DNA of 41,621 nucleotides, from positions 1 to 41,621 of the forward strand of contig PZPB01000017.1 of the NCBI GenBank assembly GCA_003045865.1, given 5' to 3'. Both the position numbers and the translations under genes were made by a program. The stretch is from Bacteroidota bacterium. GTDB taxonomy: Bacteria > Bacteroidota > Bacteroidia > Flavobacteriales > Schleiferiaceae. How positions within the stretch are numbered: position 1 is the stretch's first letter; each line of letters opens with the position of its first letter. Under the pieces are notes generated by a model. It made no database searches and was not told the origin of the DNA. It saw nothing but the letters and a program-made list of their open reading frames with translations. Below, in pieces: positions 25,234-33,694 of this stretch.

Positions 25234-25587
25234 ATGAACTGGCTTCTAGTTTTTCTGGGCGGTGGTATTGGTTCACTTTTACGATATGCCATTAGTTTGG
25301 CTTTAAATGGTAAAGCAATTATGCCTTGGGGAACAGTAGTTGCTAATTTACTAGCAACTAGTTTATTAGCCTATCTGATTTTTCATTTTGAAAATACTTT
25401 TAGCGAGGGTCAGCGACTATTTTGGATGGTAGGTTTATGCGGAGGCTTCTCTACTTTTTCCACTTTTAGCTTGGAAAACTGGCAGCTTATTCAAAGTCAG
25501 CAGTACTGGTGGTTGAGCTTAAATTTAGTAGTGAGTATTGGTTTGTCTTTGCTAATTTTCTTTTGGTGGGCCAAGGTCGCGGCCTGA
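25234..25587 (+). CDS. crcB: fluoride channel CrcB/Fluc
   Basis: This 117-residue protein has four membrane segments. It shows the CrcB signature: GGGIGSLLRY near the N-terminus, WGTVVANLLAT in helix 2, and GLCGGFSTFSTFSLE with the conserved Phe/Ser-Thr ladder in helix 3. Dimeric Fluc channels let toxic fluoride leave the cell. It is the last gene of the adk-obgE-PAP2 operon. I see no fluoride riboswitch in front of it, as it starts 5 bases after the previous stop. Confidence 0.95.
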   Translation: MNWLLVFLGGGIGSLLRYAISLALNGKAIMPWGTVVANLLATSLLAYLIFHFENTFSEGQRLFWMVGLCGGFSTFSTFSLENWQLIQSQQYWWLSLNLVVSIGLSLLIFFWWAKVAA

Positions 25588-25624
25588 TGGCTAAATAGCT
25601 TAATTTACATTAACAGCTAGTATT

Positions 25625-27814
25625 TTACCTAATTAAACTAACCTGTCCCGTTTTATAGAGGCTCGTACCATCTGCAGCAGAAACAACTCTTATTTTGTAG
25701 ATATACACTCCAGAAAGTGCGTTTTCACCCGTATTATTAATTTTTCCGTTCCAAAAATCATTTAGCATTTCTGAATGAAAAACTTGTTCACCCCAACGAT
25801 TGTAAATGAAAATCTCCATGCGATTTGCCCCTGATATACTATAGGAAAAAACTTCATTTAATCCATCTCCATTAGGGCTAAAAGCGTTGGGAATGAATAA
25901 TTTAAAGGGTTGCTCAACGTAAGTTTTGAAGAAGCTAGTATCATTACAAGAAAACTCGTTGGTACTTACGTAGATGAAGTTTTGTACCCCGGTATCTTTT
26001 GCTTCATAAGTGAAAGGTTGGGGATTATCAAGGCGAATACCACTGGGGAGAATTAGCCATGATTTTGTAGCACCAGTGCTTTCTAATTCGATAAAGAAAT
26101 AGGGATCATAAATCGTAGTTTCACTAGGGCTTACCCTTATGTTGCTACTAGGACTAGGCTTAATCTCAATTAAATGGTCGAAAATCTCTTCCAAAGTATC
26201 ACGGCAACCTTCGATGGTGATAAGCTTATGTGAAACGGTGAATGTCCCTGGGTTTTCGTAAACATAAGTAGGGCTAGCAGCGGTAGATACTCCACCATCT
26301 CCAAAATTCCAAAAGTGCAAAGCTTGACCAAAATATTCGCTACTATCGGTGAACTGCACTGTTTTAGGGGCGCAGGCATCAACCAAAGGAATAGAGTGTT
26401 TTAAGATGGGGCGCGGGTATAGACGCAGGGTATCCTTCTGTATGGAGGCACAATCGCCGTCACGTACTTCAAGAATAACAATATAAGTACCTGGAATGGA
26501 ATATTGTAGATTTTGCGGTTCTGCGATACTGGAGCTATTACCAAAATTTGTCGCCCCACCGAAATCCCAATTGTAAATGGCACTATCGCTTATATTACCG
26601 CTAACTTGAAAATTGAAATTATGGGCATCGAAGCATTGCTGCCCAGTAACGGAGAAATTTAGGTTTAGTGGATCATAGATTTTGTAAACGGAATAAGTGG
26701 TATCAGCGCAATTAGAACCCGGATTGGCAATTAAACGAATGGTGTAGGTACCCGTGTCTGGAAAGGTAAAAGTAGGATTCGCTAATCTGCTTGTATCGGT
26801 ATTTGTGCCAGCAACGCCAAAGTCCCAAGAATAACTTTGAGTATTAAAAGAATTTTGTTGGAAGGACACGGTTTTCCCAATGCACAATTCAAAAGGATCT
26901 GGATTTTGAGCAGTAATAATGGCTACGGTGTGATTGCAGTTTGAACTAACATTAAATTGGAAATCGCGTCTTAAATTACTGAGCATAAATCCATTACGCC
27001 ATTCTTCTACGCAAATTGCAAAAACGAATTGTCCCACTTGGGTAGGGGTTCCCGTTAATAATCCTGTTTGGGGATTAATAGCGAATGCTGGTCCTGCTGT
27101 AATAGGGTTAACCGACGAAAATCCGCCACGGAAGGGGACATTTTGATAAGGTGGCGCTGTTGCCGTATCAGGTCGAGGGGAATTTGGGCCGCTTTGCGTG
27201 GTTGCGCTTCCTCCACCGTGTAAGGGGGCACAAAGCTTGTAAACTACACTATCTCCGTCAGCTTCGATTGTACTCATATCTAGGGAAACCGGACGATTTA
27301 AGCATAATGCTACTGGGGGAGGGTTGCTAAATTGAGGACTGTTATTACAGCTTGTACTCTGGCTTTGCGGAGGTATTTCTATGGTATAAGTACTTCCCCA
27401 AGTGGCAGGATTAGGGATATTGGCAATACTGGTATTGCGGCAACAACGTTGGTGACTTAAGGTATAACCAGATGCGTTAAGAGGTAAGTTTATGGTATCA
27501 ATGTAAATTCCTTCTTCTGTACATGCTAAGCTAGGCAAGGCAGTACAGCTATTGGGTGCCACATTGGGCAATTGTCTTTGTGAACTTAAGGGAACAAAAT
27601 AATTGCCTTGCAAAACATTATTGCCATCGTAAACGGTAATGATTGCGGGATTATCGAAAGGAGCGCCAGTGGACCGACAATCGCGATAAATGATAAGTCT
27701 TACTTCGTAGTTACTGCCGCCTAGGCAACGATAGCTTATTTCCCCACCTACTAAATGCGCCGCATAAGACCATGAGGTCAGTAAGCTTAGCAATATGATT
27801 AGGGTTTTCCGCAT
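25625..27814 (-). CDS. large secreted PKD-repeat protein with T9SS type-B (CHU_C) sorting domain
   Basis: The 729-residue exported protein has a signal peptide (1-18) and an N-terminal Cys-containing domain (AHLVGGEISYRCLGG, about 19-290). Several PKD/Ig-like beta repeats follow, marked by SYSWDFG, YNWDFGGA and HFWNFGDGG. The last 90 residues (LFIPNAFSPNGDGLNEVF to KTGQVSLIR) are the gliding-motility-associated C-terminal domain, a type-B T9SS signal. It is therefore a surface or secreted protein, perhaps an adhesin. No enzyme motif is seen. It lies 33 bases after the GHMP kinase gene on the same strand and may be cotranscribed or have its own promoter. Confidence 0.9.
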   Translation of the reverse strand: MRKTLIILLSLLTSWSYAAHLVGGEISYRCLGGSNYEVRLIIYRDCRSTGAPFDNPAIITVYDGNNVLQGNYFVPLSSQRQLPNVAPNSCTALPSLACTEEGIYIDTINLPLNASGYTLSHQRCCRNTSIANIPNPATWGSTYTIEIPPQSQSTSCNNSPQFSNPPPVALCLNRPVSLDMSTIEADGDSVVYKLCAPLHGGGSATTQSGPNSPRPDTATAPPYQNVPFRGGFSSVNPITAGPAFAINPQTGLLTGTPTQVGQFVFAICVEEWRNGFMLSNLRRDFQFNVSSNCNHTVAIITAQNPDPFELCIGKTVSFQQNSFNTQSYSWDFGVAGTNTDTSRLANPTFTFPDTGTYTIRLIANPGSNCADTTYSVYKIYDPLNLNFSVTGQQCFDAHNFNFQVSGNISDSAIYNWDFGGATNFGNSSSIAEPQNLQYSIPGTYIVILEVRDGDCASIQKDTLRLYPRPILKHSIPLVDACAPKTVQFTDSSEYFGQALHFWNFGDGGVSTAASPTYVYENPGTFTVSHKLITIEGCRDTLEEIFDHLIEIKPSPSSNIRVSPSETTIYDPYFFIELESTGATKSWLILPSGIRLDNPQPFTYEAKDTGVQNFIYVSTNEFSCNDTSFFKTYVEQPFKLFIPNAFSPNGDGLNEVFSYSISGANRMEIFIYNRWGEQVFHSEMLNDFWNGKINNTGENALSGVYIYKIRVVSAADGTSLYKTGQVSLIR

Positions 27815-27847
27815 TTTTCATTCAAAGGAAAGCAAGATACAAAATCT

Positions 27848-28759
27848 TTAATCTCCATTTGGAGCCTTATTCTTAAAACTTAGCATCTGCTCAAAAGGGA
27901 AAATTTCAGTGTAACCTAGGCCCTTAAGATATTCTAAATCATTAGCAAGAGGCATAATCCAAACAAAGTCGCCACCCCAGGCTCCTAAAGACTTGAAGCC
28001 ACCTTGCAGTTTTGGAAAGCGTCTATTTCTATGACTTTCTTGCTGAATTAAAAGTCCAGTAATTCTTTCGTGTTCGGCCATCCAATCAATTAATTCAACG
28101 TCACTTTGAATACTTAAAAGAGCGTCGCTTAATTGAGTAATGGTATTTACCAAGGCGGGCTGCTTTTCTAATCGATCGTAACGTAATACTTCGGTACTGC
28201 TAATTTGCTTTTCTCCTAAGTATAGAAAATGCGTTTTTTTTACAATAGAAGGCAATTGCACGACCTCCCATTTGGCTTGATTGGGGGCAATTAATTGATA
28301 ACAAATCGTTTGTTTTTCTAAAGCTGTTGCAACATCATACCCACTGCCCGTTAGATGCTGAAAAAACAGTTCCATAGCATCTTTTTTGGCCCAGGCAGCA
28401 AGCAGAGCAATTAAAGTGCTACTACTACCAAGTCCCCATTCACGTTTAAAATCGAGCCGACATTCAACCCTTAGGCCACCAGGTATATTTTGGTTGAAAG
28501 CATCTAGTAACAGCGCACGAATTAATTCAGCCTTTGCTAAGTCGTTGGTTTCCAGTATTTCGCCATTGGTTGTTAGAACAATGTTCAGCCAACAGTACGC
28601 ATCTTCCGTAAGGGCTTGCCACTCAATGGTAGATGGGTTCTGAGTTTTATGGAGTTCTAAAAACTGGCCTTGATGACTGGGGCAAGAGATTGCCTTAGCA
28701 CCATCAAGCACAGCATATTCTCCGCTAAGCAAAAGTTTACCTGGGGCGAAATGACGCAA
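27848..28759 (-). CDS. GYDIA-family GHMP kinase (mevalonate pathway)
   Basis: This 303-residue GHMP-superfamily kinase has FAPGKLLLSGEYAVLDGA at the start, the ATP-binding loop EWGLGSSSTLIALLA, and the phrase GSGYDVATALEKQ. The last corresponds to the GYDIA motif that names a Bacteroidota subfamily. The family is linked to the mevalonate pathway and is taken to phosphorylate mevalonate or phosphomevalonate. Which step it performs is not certain. It follows HMG-CoA reductase by 4 bases, which supports the pathway. With idi, crtB and crtI it connects precursor supply to carotenoids, although it is in a different operon. Confidence 0.88.
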   Translation of the reverse strand: MRHFAPGKLLLSGEYAVLDGAKAISCPSHQGQFLELHKTQNPSTIEWQALTEDAYCWLNIVLTTNGEILETNDLAKAELIRALLLDAFNQNIPGGLRVECRLDFKREWGLGSSSTLIALLAAWAKKDAMELFFQHLTGSGYDVATALEKQTICYQLIAPNQAKWEVVQLPSIVKKTHFLYLGEKQISSTEVLRYDRLEKQPALVNTITQLSDALLSIQSDVELIDWMAEHERITGLLIQQESHRNRRFPKLQGGFKSLGAWGGDFVWIMPLANDLEYLKGLGYTEIFPFEQMLSFKNKAPNGD

Positions 28760-28763
28760 GATT

Positions 28764-30113
28764 TTATGATTTTTTGCTGGTCACCCGTGGTGTCGGAATA
28801 CCGCGTAATTCACAAAACTTGTTTACTGCCGCACTATGAGAAACCACTTTATCTTTAAAGAAATTTACAATAGTGTCTTTTTCGTCGGCCGTAGCTTCTA
28901 GCTGATTAAGAATATTGAGCAGGTGCATTTTCATGTGCCCTTTTTGAATTCCAGTAGTTGTTAAAGCCCGCAAAGCCGCAAAGTTTTGCGCCAGACCGCT
29001 AGAAGCAATAATAGACATCAGTTCGTCTGCATTCGGGTTTTCGAGCATTTCTAAAGCAAACTTTACCATAGGGTGTAAGCTCGTTAAACCACCAACGGTA
29101 CCGAGGGCTAGGGGAAGATCGATCCAAAATCTGAAGGTATCGCCTTCAATGCTGCAATGACTTAAACTACTGTATTGACCGTTGCGAGAGGCGTAGGTAT
29201 GACAAGCCGCTTCTACCGCTCTAAAATCGTTTCCTGTGGCAATAACTACCGCGTCAACGCCGTTCATAATCCCCTTATTGTGGGTGGTAGCGCGGTAAGG
29301 CTCTATTTCGGCAATGCGCACGGCACGCTGAAATTTACGCGCAAAATCTTCGGGGGAAATACCCGCATCGCCATCGAGTTCGGATATTTTACAGCTTACT
29401 TCAGAGCGCACTACACATTCGGGGGTGTAGTTAGAAAGTATGCACATCACCACTTCAATGGCTTGCTCCTCTGCAGTAAAGCGGGTATCCGCTTTGATTT
29501 CTCTTTGTAGGGTTTGTGAAAATTGCTCGAGACAAGAGTTAATGAAATTGGCTCCCATAGAATCGCAAGTATCAAACTGCGCTTCAAGTTGCCAATAATT
29601 GTCCATGTCGGATGTTTTATCTTTCAATACAATAGACTCAATACCACCACCGCGGGCGCGCATGTTGGCGGTAAGCGACTCGGTATCAGTGTAAAAATGC
29701 TGTTTTATATTCTTGAAAAAGTCTTTTAATTTTTGGGCGTCTCCTTCATACATGAAGTGTACATGACCAATTTTAATAGTGGAGATAATGCTGGTTATAA
29801 AACCACCTCTTTCCAACCAATAGCTGGCACTTTTAGAAGCCGCTGCCACTACCGAACTTTCTTCAATGGCCATGGGAATGGCGTAAAGCTTGCCGTCGAT
29901 TTTAAAATTAGGAGCTACCCCAAAAGGGGTATAAAAGTTAGATAAGGTATTTTCTATAAATTCATCGTGCAGCTTTTGCGTTTTTGCATCTTCATGCCAA
30001 TACTTGCGTAACAAGGCGGCAGCTTCTTCACTCTGATTAAAATACTGATCGGTAATCCACTCAATCTTAGCCTCTTTGCTAAGTTTTGAAAATCCTTTAA
30101 TGGCTTTACGCAT
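28764..30113 (-). CDS. hydroxymethylglutaryl-CoA reductase, class II
   Basis: The 449-residue enzyme reduces HMG-CoA to mevalonate. Class II features are visible: catalytic Glu in MAIEESSVVAAASKSA (Glu84/85), CDSMGANFINSCLEQ, the catalytic Lys in HNKGIMNG, the Asp in ATGNDFRAVEA, and the C-terminal flap His in QKGHMKMHLL. Class II enzymes are often labelled degradative but act in biosynthesis where they are the only copy. The partnered GHMP kinase implies biosynthesis here. An exact -7 box (TATATTTG, 30130-30137) lies 16 bases before the ATG. Cofactor preference (NADH or NADPH) cannot be read safely. Confidence 0.94.
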   Translation of the reverse strand: MRKAIKGFSKLSKEAKIEWITDQYFNQSEEAAALLRKYWHEDAKTQKLHDEFIENTLSNFYTPFGVAPNFKIDGKLYAIPMAIEESSVVAAASKSASYWLERGGFITSIISTIKIGHVHFMYEGDAQKLKDFFKNIKQHFYTDTESLTANMRARGGGIESIVLKDKTSDMDNYWQLEAQFDTCDSMGANFINSCLEQFSQTLQREIKADTRFTAEEQAIEVVMCILSNYTPECVVRSEVSCKISELDGDAGISPEDFARKFQRAVRIAEIEPYRATTHNKGIMNGVDAVVIATGNDFRAVEAACHTYASRNGQYSSLSHCSIEGDTFRFWIDLPLALGTVGGLTSLHPMVKFALEMLENPNADELMSIIASSGLAQNFAALRALTTTGIQKGHMKMHLLNILNQLEATADEKDTIVNFFKDKVVSHSAAVNKFCELRGIPTPRVTSKKS

Positions 30114-30129
30114 GTGCTAAAAATATGGT

Positions 30130-30137
30130 CAAATATA
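30130..30137 (-). promoter_or_regulatory. -7 promoter element of HMG-CoA reductase operon (TATATTTG)
   Basis: This is an exact TAnnTTTG match on the minus strand, 16 bases before the HMG-CoA reductase ATG. It overlaps the region where a longer reading of the divergent zinc-ribbon gene would begin, which argues for the shorter start of that gene. Confidence 0.55.
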
Positions 30138-30140
30138 CGA

Positions 30141-30166
30141 TTGTATTTCCCTTAACCTTACTTTTG
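30141..30166 (+). promoter_or_regulatory. promoter of zinc-ribbon/membrane protein pair
   Basis: TTG at 30141-30143 and TACTTTTG at 30159-30166 (an exact TAnnTTTG) are separated by 15 bases, a little short. A start near 30172 would leave a leader of about 30 bases to the GTG at 30203. Confidence 0.42.
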
Positions 30167-30202
30167 TCACATTGTTGTAAAAGACCTTTAAATTCTTTAA
30201 TT

Positions 30203-30472
30203 GTGAAGGAAATTCGTTGTGAACACTGCAATACTTGGACGGATGGTTATCAAGAGCACTGTGGGCATTGTGGTGGTAAATTGCATGAAAAGCATCTCAA
30301 TGAAATTAAGGAACGCGAGGCGATTGAGTTAAGAGGCATTCCCTTGGTAAAGCTAAACCCAGAAGCCCCTTTTTTTACCAGAGGACTTTTACAGGTTATC
30401 CGCTTTATTCAGTTGATATTTTTAACGATCATAAGCTTAATTGCTTCCATGGCTAGCTCAACTGTGCACTAA
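30203..30472 (+). CDS. small zinc-ribbon membrane protein
   Basis: With a GTG start at 30203 the product is about 89 residues. It has a treble-clef/zinc-ribbon of two CxxC knuckles (RCEHCNTW and EHCGHCGGKL), an acidic linker, and one membrane helix near the C-terminus (VIRFIQLIFLTIISLIASMA). An upstream ATG at 30125 would add 26 residues, but they are encoded by DNA that carries the likely promoter, so I prefer the shorter form. No function is known. It is coupled to the next membrane-protein gene by a one-base overlap. The two may form a small envelope unit, which is a guess. Confidence 0.6.
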   Translation: MKEIRCEHCNTWTDGYQEHCGHCGGKLHEKHLNEIKEREAIELRGIPLVKLNPEAPFFTRGLLQVIRFIQLIFLTIISLIASMASSTVH

Positions 30473-30834
30473 TGATTCGCTGGTTTTCGCCTTATTTTTG
30501 GATGAGCTTTTTAATTTTTTCAGCGAACCAATTATTGGAACGATTTTATAAAATCCCTTTGCTTTATTCTTATTTAGACGATCTTCTGGCGCCTGGTATC
30601 GTTCTGGGCTTTACCCTTTTCTTTTTCCAAAAAGTTTTCCCGGCCGATGAAAGCTTCGTTTTAGAGACCAAGCTACTGCTGCTTTTTGTAGTGGTTTACA
30701 GTTTCTTATTTGAATTTGTATACCCGTGGACTGATGCGCGTCACACCTCCGATTATTGGGATATTCTAGCTTATGCAACGGGAACTGTCGCTTTTCGCAT
30801 CTGGGGAAACCGCCCTTTAAGTGAGCTTACTTAG
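30472..30834 (+). CDS. small four-helix membrane protein (VanZ-like topology)
   Basis: This 120-residue protein is almost wholly hydrophobic with about four membrane segments. It includes the polar motif YLDDLLAPGIVLG and the C-terminal region VYPWTDARHTSDYWDILAYATGTVAF. The PxxD..D.xxDxxAYxxG pattern recalls VanZ-like and related small membrane proteins of Bacteroidota. I do not assign a function. Its first codon overlaps the stop of the zinc-ribbon gene, and its last 8 bases overlap the convergent secreted-protein gene. Confidence 0.65.
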   Translation: MIRWFSPYFWMSFLIFSANQLLERFYKIPLLYSYLDDLLAPGIVLGFTLFFFQKVFPADESFVLETKLLLLFVVVYSFLFEFVYPWTDARHTSDYWDILAYATGTVAFRIWGNRPLSELT

Positions 30835-31453
30835 CTTTTTTCTTAGACTGATAAAAGTTGAAATATTCATGCATTCGCGCATTGTAGGCTTCTACAATTT
30901 CGGCCTTCGAACGCTCTTTTAAATTGAAAAAGACAAAGCGCCGCTCAAAAAAGGGCAGACTATTGTCTAAACTAAGCAGGCGCTGATCCATTACTATAAG
31001 ACCATCGATTCCTAAATCGGGGGTTTCGGCAAACTCGGCGGTGTAGTATTTATCCAATTTTACGGGAACTAATTCTAGGTTAGCATTGAAGAGTATTCCT
31101 TGCAAATCTCCACTACGAATGGCTTCCGAGTCTTTAGCATAAAAGAAATAAACAGGGCAAAAATCGAAGGTTTGGGTAAAAGAAAGGAGCGTTTCTTTGT
31201 TTTCTAAACGTTGCTGCTGCGCCAATTTTTCCGCTTCATTAATCAAACCTTTCTCCTTTAAAATAGCAAGGGTATTGGTACGATCTTGCAAACGCACGAG
31301 TAGGGCAGAGTTTTTTAGTTCCTGCACAAATTCTTCACGGCTAAGAGTTTTGCGCTCGGTATTATTTTCTTGGGCCATTAAGCTGAGCCCCGATGTTTCT
31401 AGAAGAATAATTAAGCAGGTGAAAATAATTCGGGTAAGGCTTAAATTCTTCAT
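30827..31453 (-). CDS. hypothetical secreted protein
   Basis: The 208-residue product has a signal peptide that ends near SLMAQ (residue 27), so it is exported. The mature part is mixed helix and strand, with NSALLVRLQDRTNTLAILKEKG and a Lys-rich end (YQSKKKAK). No family is recognised. I have the impression that similar proteins occur widely in Flavobacteriales. An exact -7 box (TAGATTTG, 31515-31522 minus) lies 61 bases upstream. It is divergent from fhs and overlaps the end of the membrane-protein gene by 8 bases. Confidence 0.68.
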   Translation of the reverse strand: MKNLSLTRIIFTCLIILLETSGLSLMAQENNTERKTLSREEFVQELKNSALLVRLQDRTNTLAILKEKGLINEAEKLAQQQRLENKETLLSFTQTFDFCPVYFFYAKDSEAIRSGDLQGILFNANLELVPVKLDKYYTAEFAETPDLGIDGLIVMDQRLLSLDNSLPFFERRFVFFNLKERSKAEIVEAYNARMHEYFNFYQSKKKAK

Positions 31454-31514
31454 GTTTTAATAGTCTTTATTGGTGATGGGTAGTAACTTGCAGGGGCATT
31501 TAGCCTTGTGCTAA

Positions 31515-31522
31515 CAAATCTA
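31515..31522 (-). promoter_or_regulatory. -7 promoter element of the 30827-31453 gene (TAGATTTG)
   Basis: This is an exact TAnnTTTG match on the minus strand between two divergent genes. A TTTG lies 15 bases further upstream as a possible -33 box, with a short spacing. Confidence 0.4.
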
Positions 31523-31541
31523 ATAATTCCAAACCTACAAA

Positions 31542-33200
31542 ATGTCCGACTTAGATATTACCCGTCAGTATAGACCACTTCCCATCCAAGAGGTTGCTCA
31601 GAAGCTCAATATTCCTGGAGATCAGCTTGAGCTTTATGGGAACTTTAAAGCTAAAGTAGCTTTACACACAGCCAAAGATAAGGAAGATGGCCACCTAATT
31701 TTGGTTTCAGCCATTTCGCCAACCCCGGCGGGAGAAGGTAAAACTACGGTTTCTATTGGCTTACATGATGGTCTCTCTAAATTAGGTCATAAATCAATTG
31801 CCGTTTTACGCGAGCCTTCTTTGGGGCCAGTTTTTGGCATTAAGGGCGGTGCTACTGGTGGTGGTCATTCGCAGGTGGTTCCTATGGAAGATATTAACCT
31901 CAATTTCACCGGCGATTTCGGGATGATCGAAAAAGCGCATAATCTACTATCGGCACTTTTAGATAATCATATTCATTTTCAATTAGAACCAGTGATTGAT
32001 CCTCGCACCATTTTGTGGAAGCGTGTAGTGGATTTAAACGATCGCTCCTTGCGTTTTGTGAATGTCGGTTTGGGTGGAAAAGCCCATGGTATTCCACGCG
32101 AAAGTGGTTTTGATATAACGGCAGCATCGGAAGTAATGGCTATTTTATGTATGTCACTCGATTTGATGGATTTAAAGCGTCGTTTAGGAAATATATTGGT
32201 GGCTTATACCTTTGATAAAAAGCCTGTATATGCCCGCGATTTAAAGGCAGAGGGCGCCATGGCAACGCTTTTAAAAGATGTGGTAAAACCCAATCTTGTG
32301 CAAACATTAGAAGGCAATCCTGTTTTATTACACGGTGGACCCTTTGCTAACATTGCCCAAGGAACCAATACCATTATTGCGACCCAAATGGGCTTGAAGT
32401 TAGCCGATTACACAGTAACAGAAGCGGGTTTCGGTTTTGATTTAGGGGGAGAGAAATTTCTTGATATTAAATGTAGAGCTGCAGGCTTCAAACCTGCCAT
32501 AGTGGTTATTGTTGCCACCATAAGAGCTTTAAAGTATCATGGCGCCAAAGGCTTAGATAATTTACAAGAAGTTGATGTAGCTGCGGTAAAGGCAGGTATG
32601 GTAAACTTAGAAAAGCATTTGGAAAATGCTAAAAAGTTTGGTCTTAAAGCAGTGGTAGCGATTAATGAATTTAGTGGTGATGCTGCCGAGGAAATTGAGG
32701 CTGTTGTAGAAGGATGCGCAAAAATGAGCGTTAAAGCAATCTCTAGTACCGCCTGGACCAATGGAGGAAATGGCGCTAAAAATTTAGCGGCTACGGTAGT
32801 TAGTGAAATTGAAAATGGTGTGAGCAATTTTAAAGTTCTGTACGATTTGAATTTAAGTATGCGTGCTAAAATTGAAACCATTGCCACCGAAATTTATGGT
32901 GCAGCTAGAGTAGAGTACAGTAGCAAAGCTCTACGCGATTTAAAAAACATTACTGATCTTGGCCTAGAATCCCTGCCCGTTTGTATGGCAAAAACACAAA
33001 AGTCACTGAGCGATAACCCTAAGTTAATTGGGCGACCTAGTGGTTTTGTTTTCGCGATACGAGGAATTGAAATCGCAGCCGGAGCAGGTTTTGTAGTGCC
33101 CTTGGCGGGAGATATTATGCGCATGCCAGGATTACCAAGAGTGCCAGCCGCTCATAAAATTGACATAGACGCAGAAGGAAATATTTCTGGACTCTTTTAG
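31542..33200 (+). CDS. fhs: formate-tetrahydrofolate ligase
   Basis: This 552-residue enzyme makes 10-formyl-tetrahydrofolate from formate, ATP and tetrahydrofolate. The P-loop is PTPAGEGKTTVSIGL, followed by the family segments REPSLGPVFGIKGGATGGGHSQ, FTGDFGMIEKAHNLL and GGPFANIAQGTN. The C-terminal LPRVPAAHKIDIDAEGNISGLF is typical of the end of the family. Its length is normal. It is a single-gene unit closed by a strong hairpin terminator (33224-33260). The ATG at 31542 is preceded by a possible weak -7 box (TAGCCTTG at 31501). Confidence 0.97.
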   Translation: MSDLDITRQYRPLPIQEVAQKLNIPGDQLELYGNFKAKVALHTAKDKEDGHLILVSAISPTPAGEGKTTVSIGLHDGLSKLGHKSIAVLREPSLGPVFGIKGGATGGGHSQVVPMEDINLNFTGDFGMIEKAHNLLSALLDNHIHFQLEPVIDPRTILWKRVVDLNDRSLRFVNVGLGGKAHGIPRESGFDITAASEVMAILCMSLDLMDLKRRLGNILVAYTFDKKPVYARDLKAEGAMATLLKDVVKPNLVQTLEGNPVLLHGGPFANIAQGTNTIIATQMGLKLADYTVTEAGFGFDLGGEKFLDIKCRAAGFKPAIVVIVATIRALKYHGAKGLDNLQEVDVAAVKAGMVNLEKHLENAKKFGLKAVVAINEFSGDAAEEIEAVVEGCAKMSVKAISSTAWTNGGNGAKNLAATVVSEIENGVSNFKVLYDLNLSMRAKIETIATEIYGAARVEYSSKALRDLKNITDLGLESLPVCMAKTQKSLSDNPKLIGRPSGFVFAIRGIEIAAGAGFVVPLAGDIMRMPGLPRVPAAHKIDIDAEGNISGLF

Positions 33201-33223
33201 TAATTTAAGGTCTAATTCAAGGT

Positions 33224-33260
33224 AAATAAGAGCGCAGAAAAAAACTGTGCTCTTATTTTT
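33224..33260 (+). terminator. rho-independent terminator of fhs
   Basis: A 14-bp stem (33224-33237 with 33245-33258, one G-U pair) closes a seven-A loop and is followed by a T-rich tract. The A-rich 5' flank also gives some terminator activity to the other strand. Confidence 0.85.
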
Positions 33261-33319
33261 GTTTTTTTGGCAAGGAAGAAGCCAAAGGAATTGATTAATT
33301 GAAAAAGAGATTAAGAAAT

Positions 33320-33676
33320 ATGATCGACAAAGTTTTTTACCTTTCTACTTGTTCAACTTGCAAGACGATAATGAAAACTTGGGACTTGATTGGAATTGAA
33401 GAGCAGGATCTTAAGAAAGAAAACATCAACGAAAGTGAACTCGAATTTTTGCGAGCCAGAGTTAACAGCTATGAGGAATTGCTAAATAAAAGAGCACGCT
33501 TACTTAAGGATCATGACTTAAGCGATGGCCCGCAGCGCGAAGAGCAAATCCGACAATTAATCCTTTTTCATTATAGTTTTTTGAAACGGCCTATTTTGGT
33601 CTTGAAAAATGAAATATTTGTTGGAAATTCCACCAAAATTACTGAAGCAGCTAAGCTTGCACTTGAAAACCGTTAA
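33320..33676 (+). CDS. ArsC/Spx-family thioredoxin-fold protein
   Basis: From ATG 33320 the product has 118 residues; a TTG start at 33299 would add seven. It has the ArsC/Spx fold with the CxxC STCSTCKTI in place of the single ArsC Cys, the phrase RARVNSYEELLNKRARLLKD, and FLKRPILVLKNEIFVGN with the conserved Arg-Pro. It could be an arsenate reductase-like thiol enzyme or an Spx/YffB-like protein. There is no ars operon nearby, so an arsenic role is not supported. It follows the fhs terminator and precedes the DUF389 gene by 18 bases on the same strand. Confidence 0.83.
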   Translation: MIDKVFYLSTCSTCKTIMKTWDLIGIEEQDLKKENINESELEFLRARVNSYEELLNKRARLLKDHDLSDGPQREEQIRQLILFHYSFLKRPILVLKNEIFVGNSTKITEAAKLALENR

Positions 33677-33694
33677 ATTAGTTTAGAATTTTAA

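Noticed and set aside
33299-33676. Arsenic resistance gene
   Set aside because: The protein has the ArsC/Spx fold but a CxxC motif and no ars neighbours, so only the family is called.
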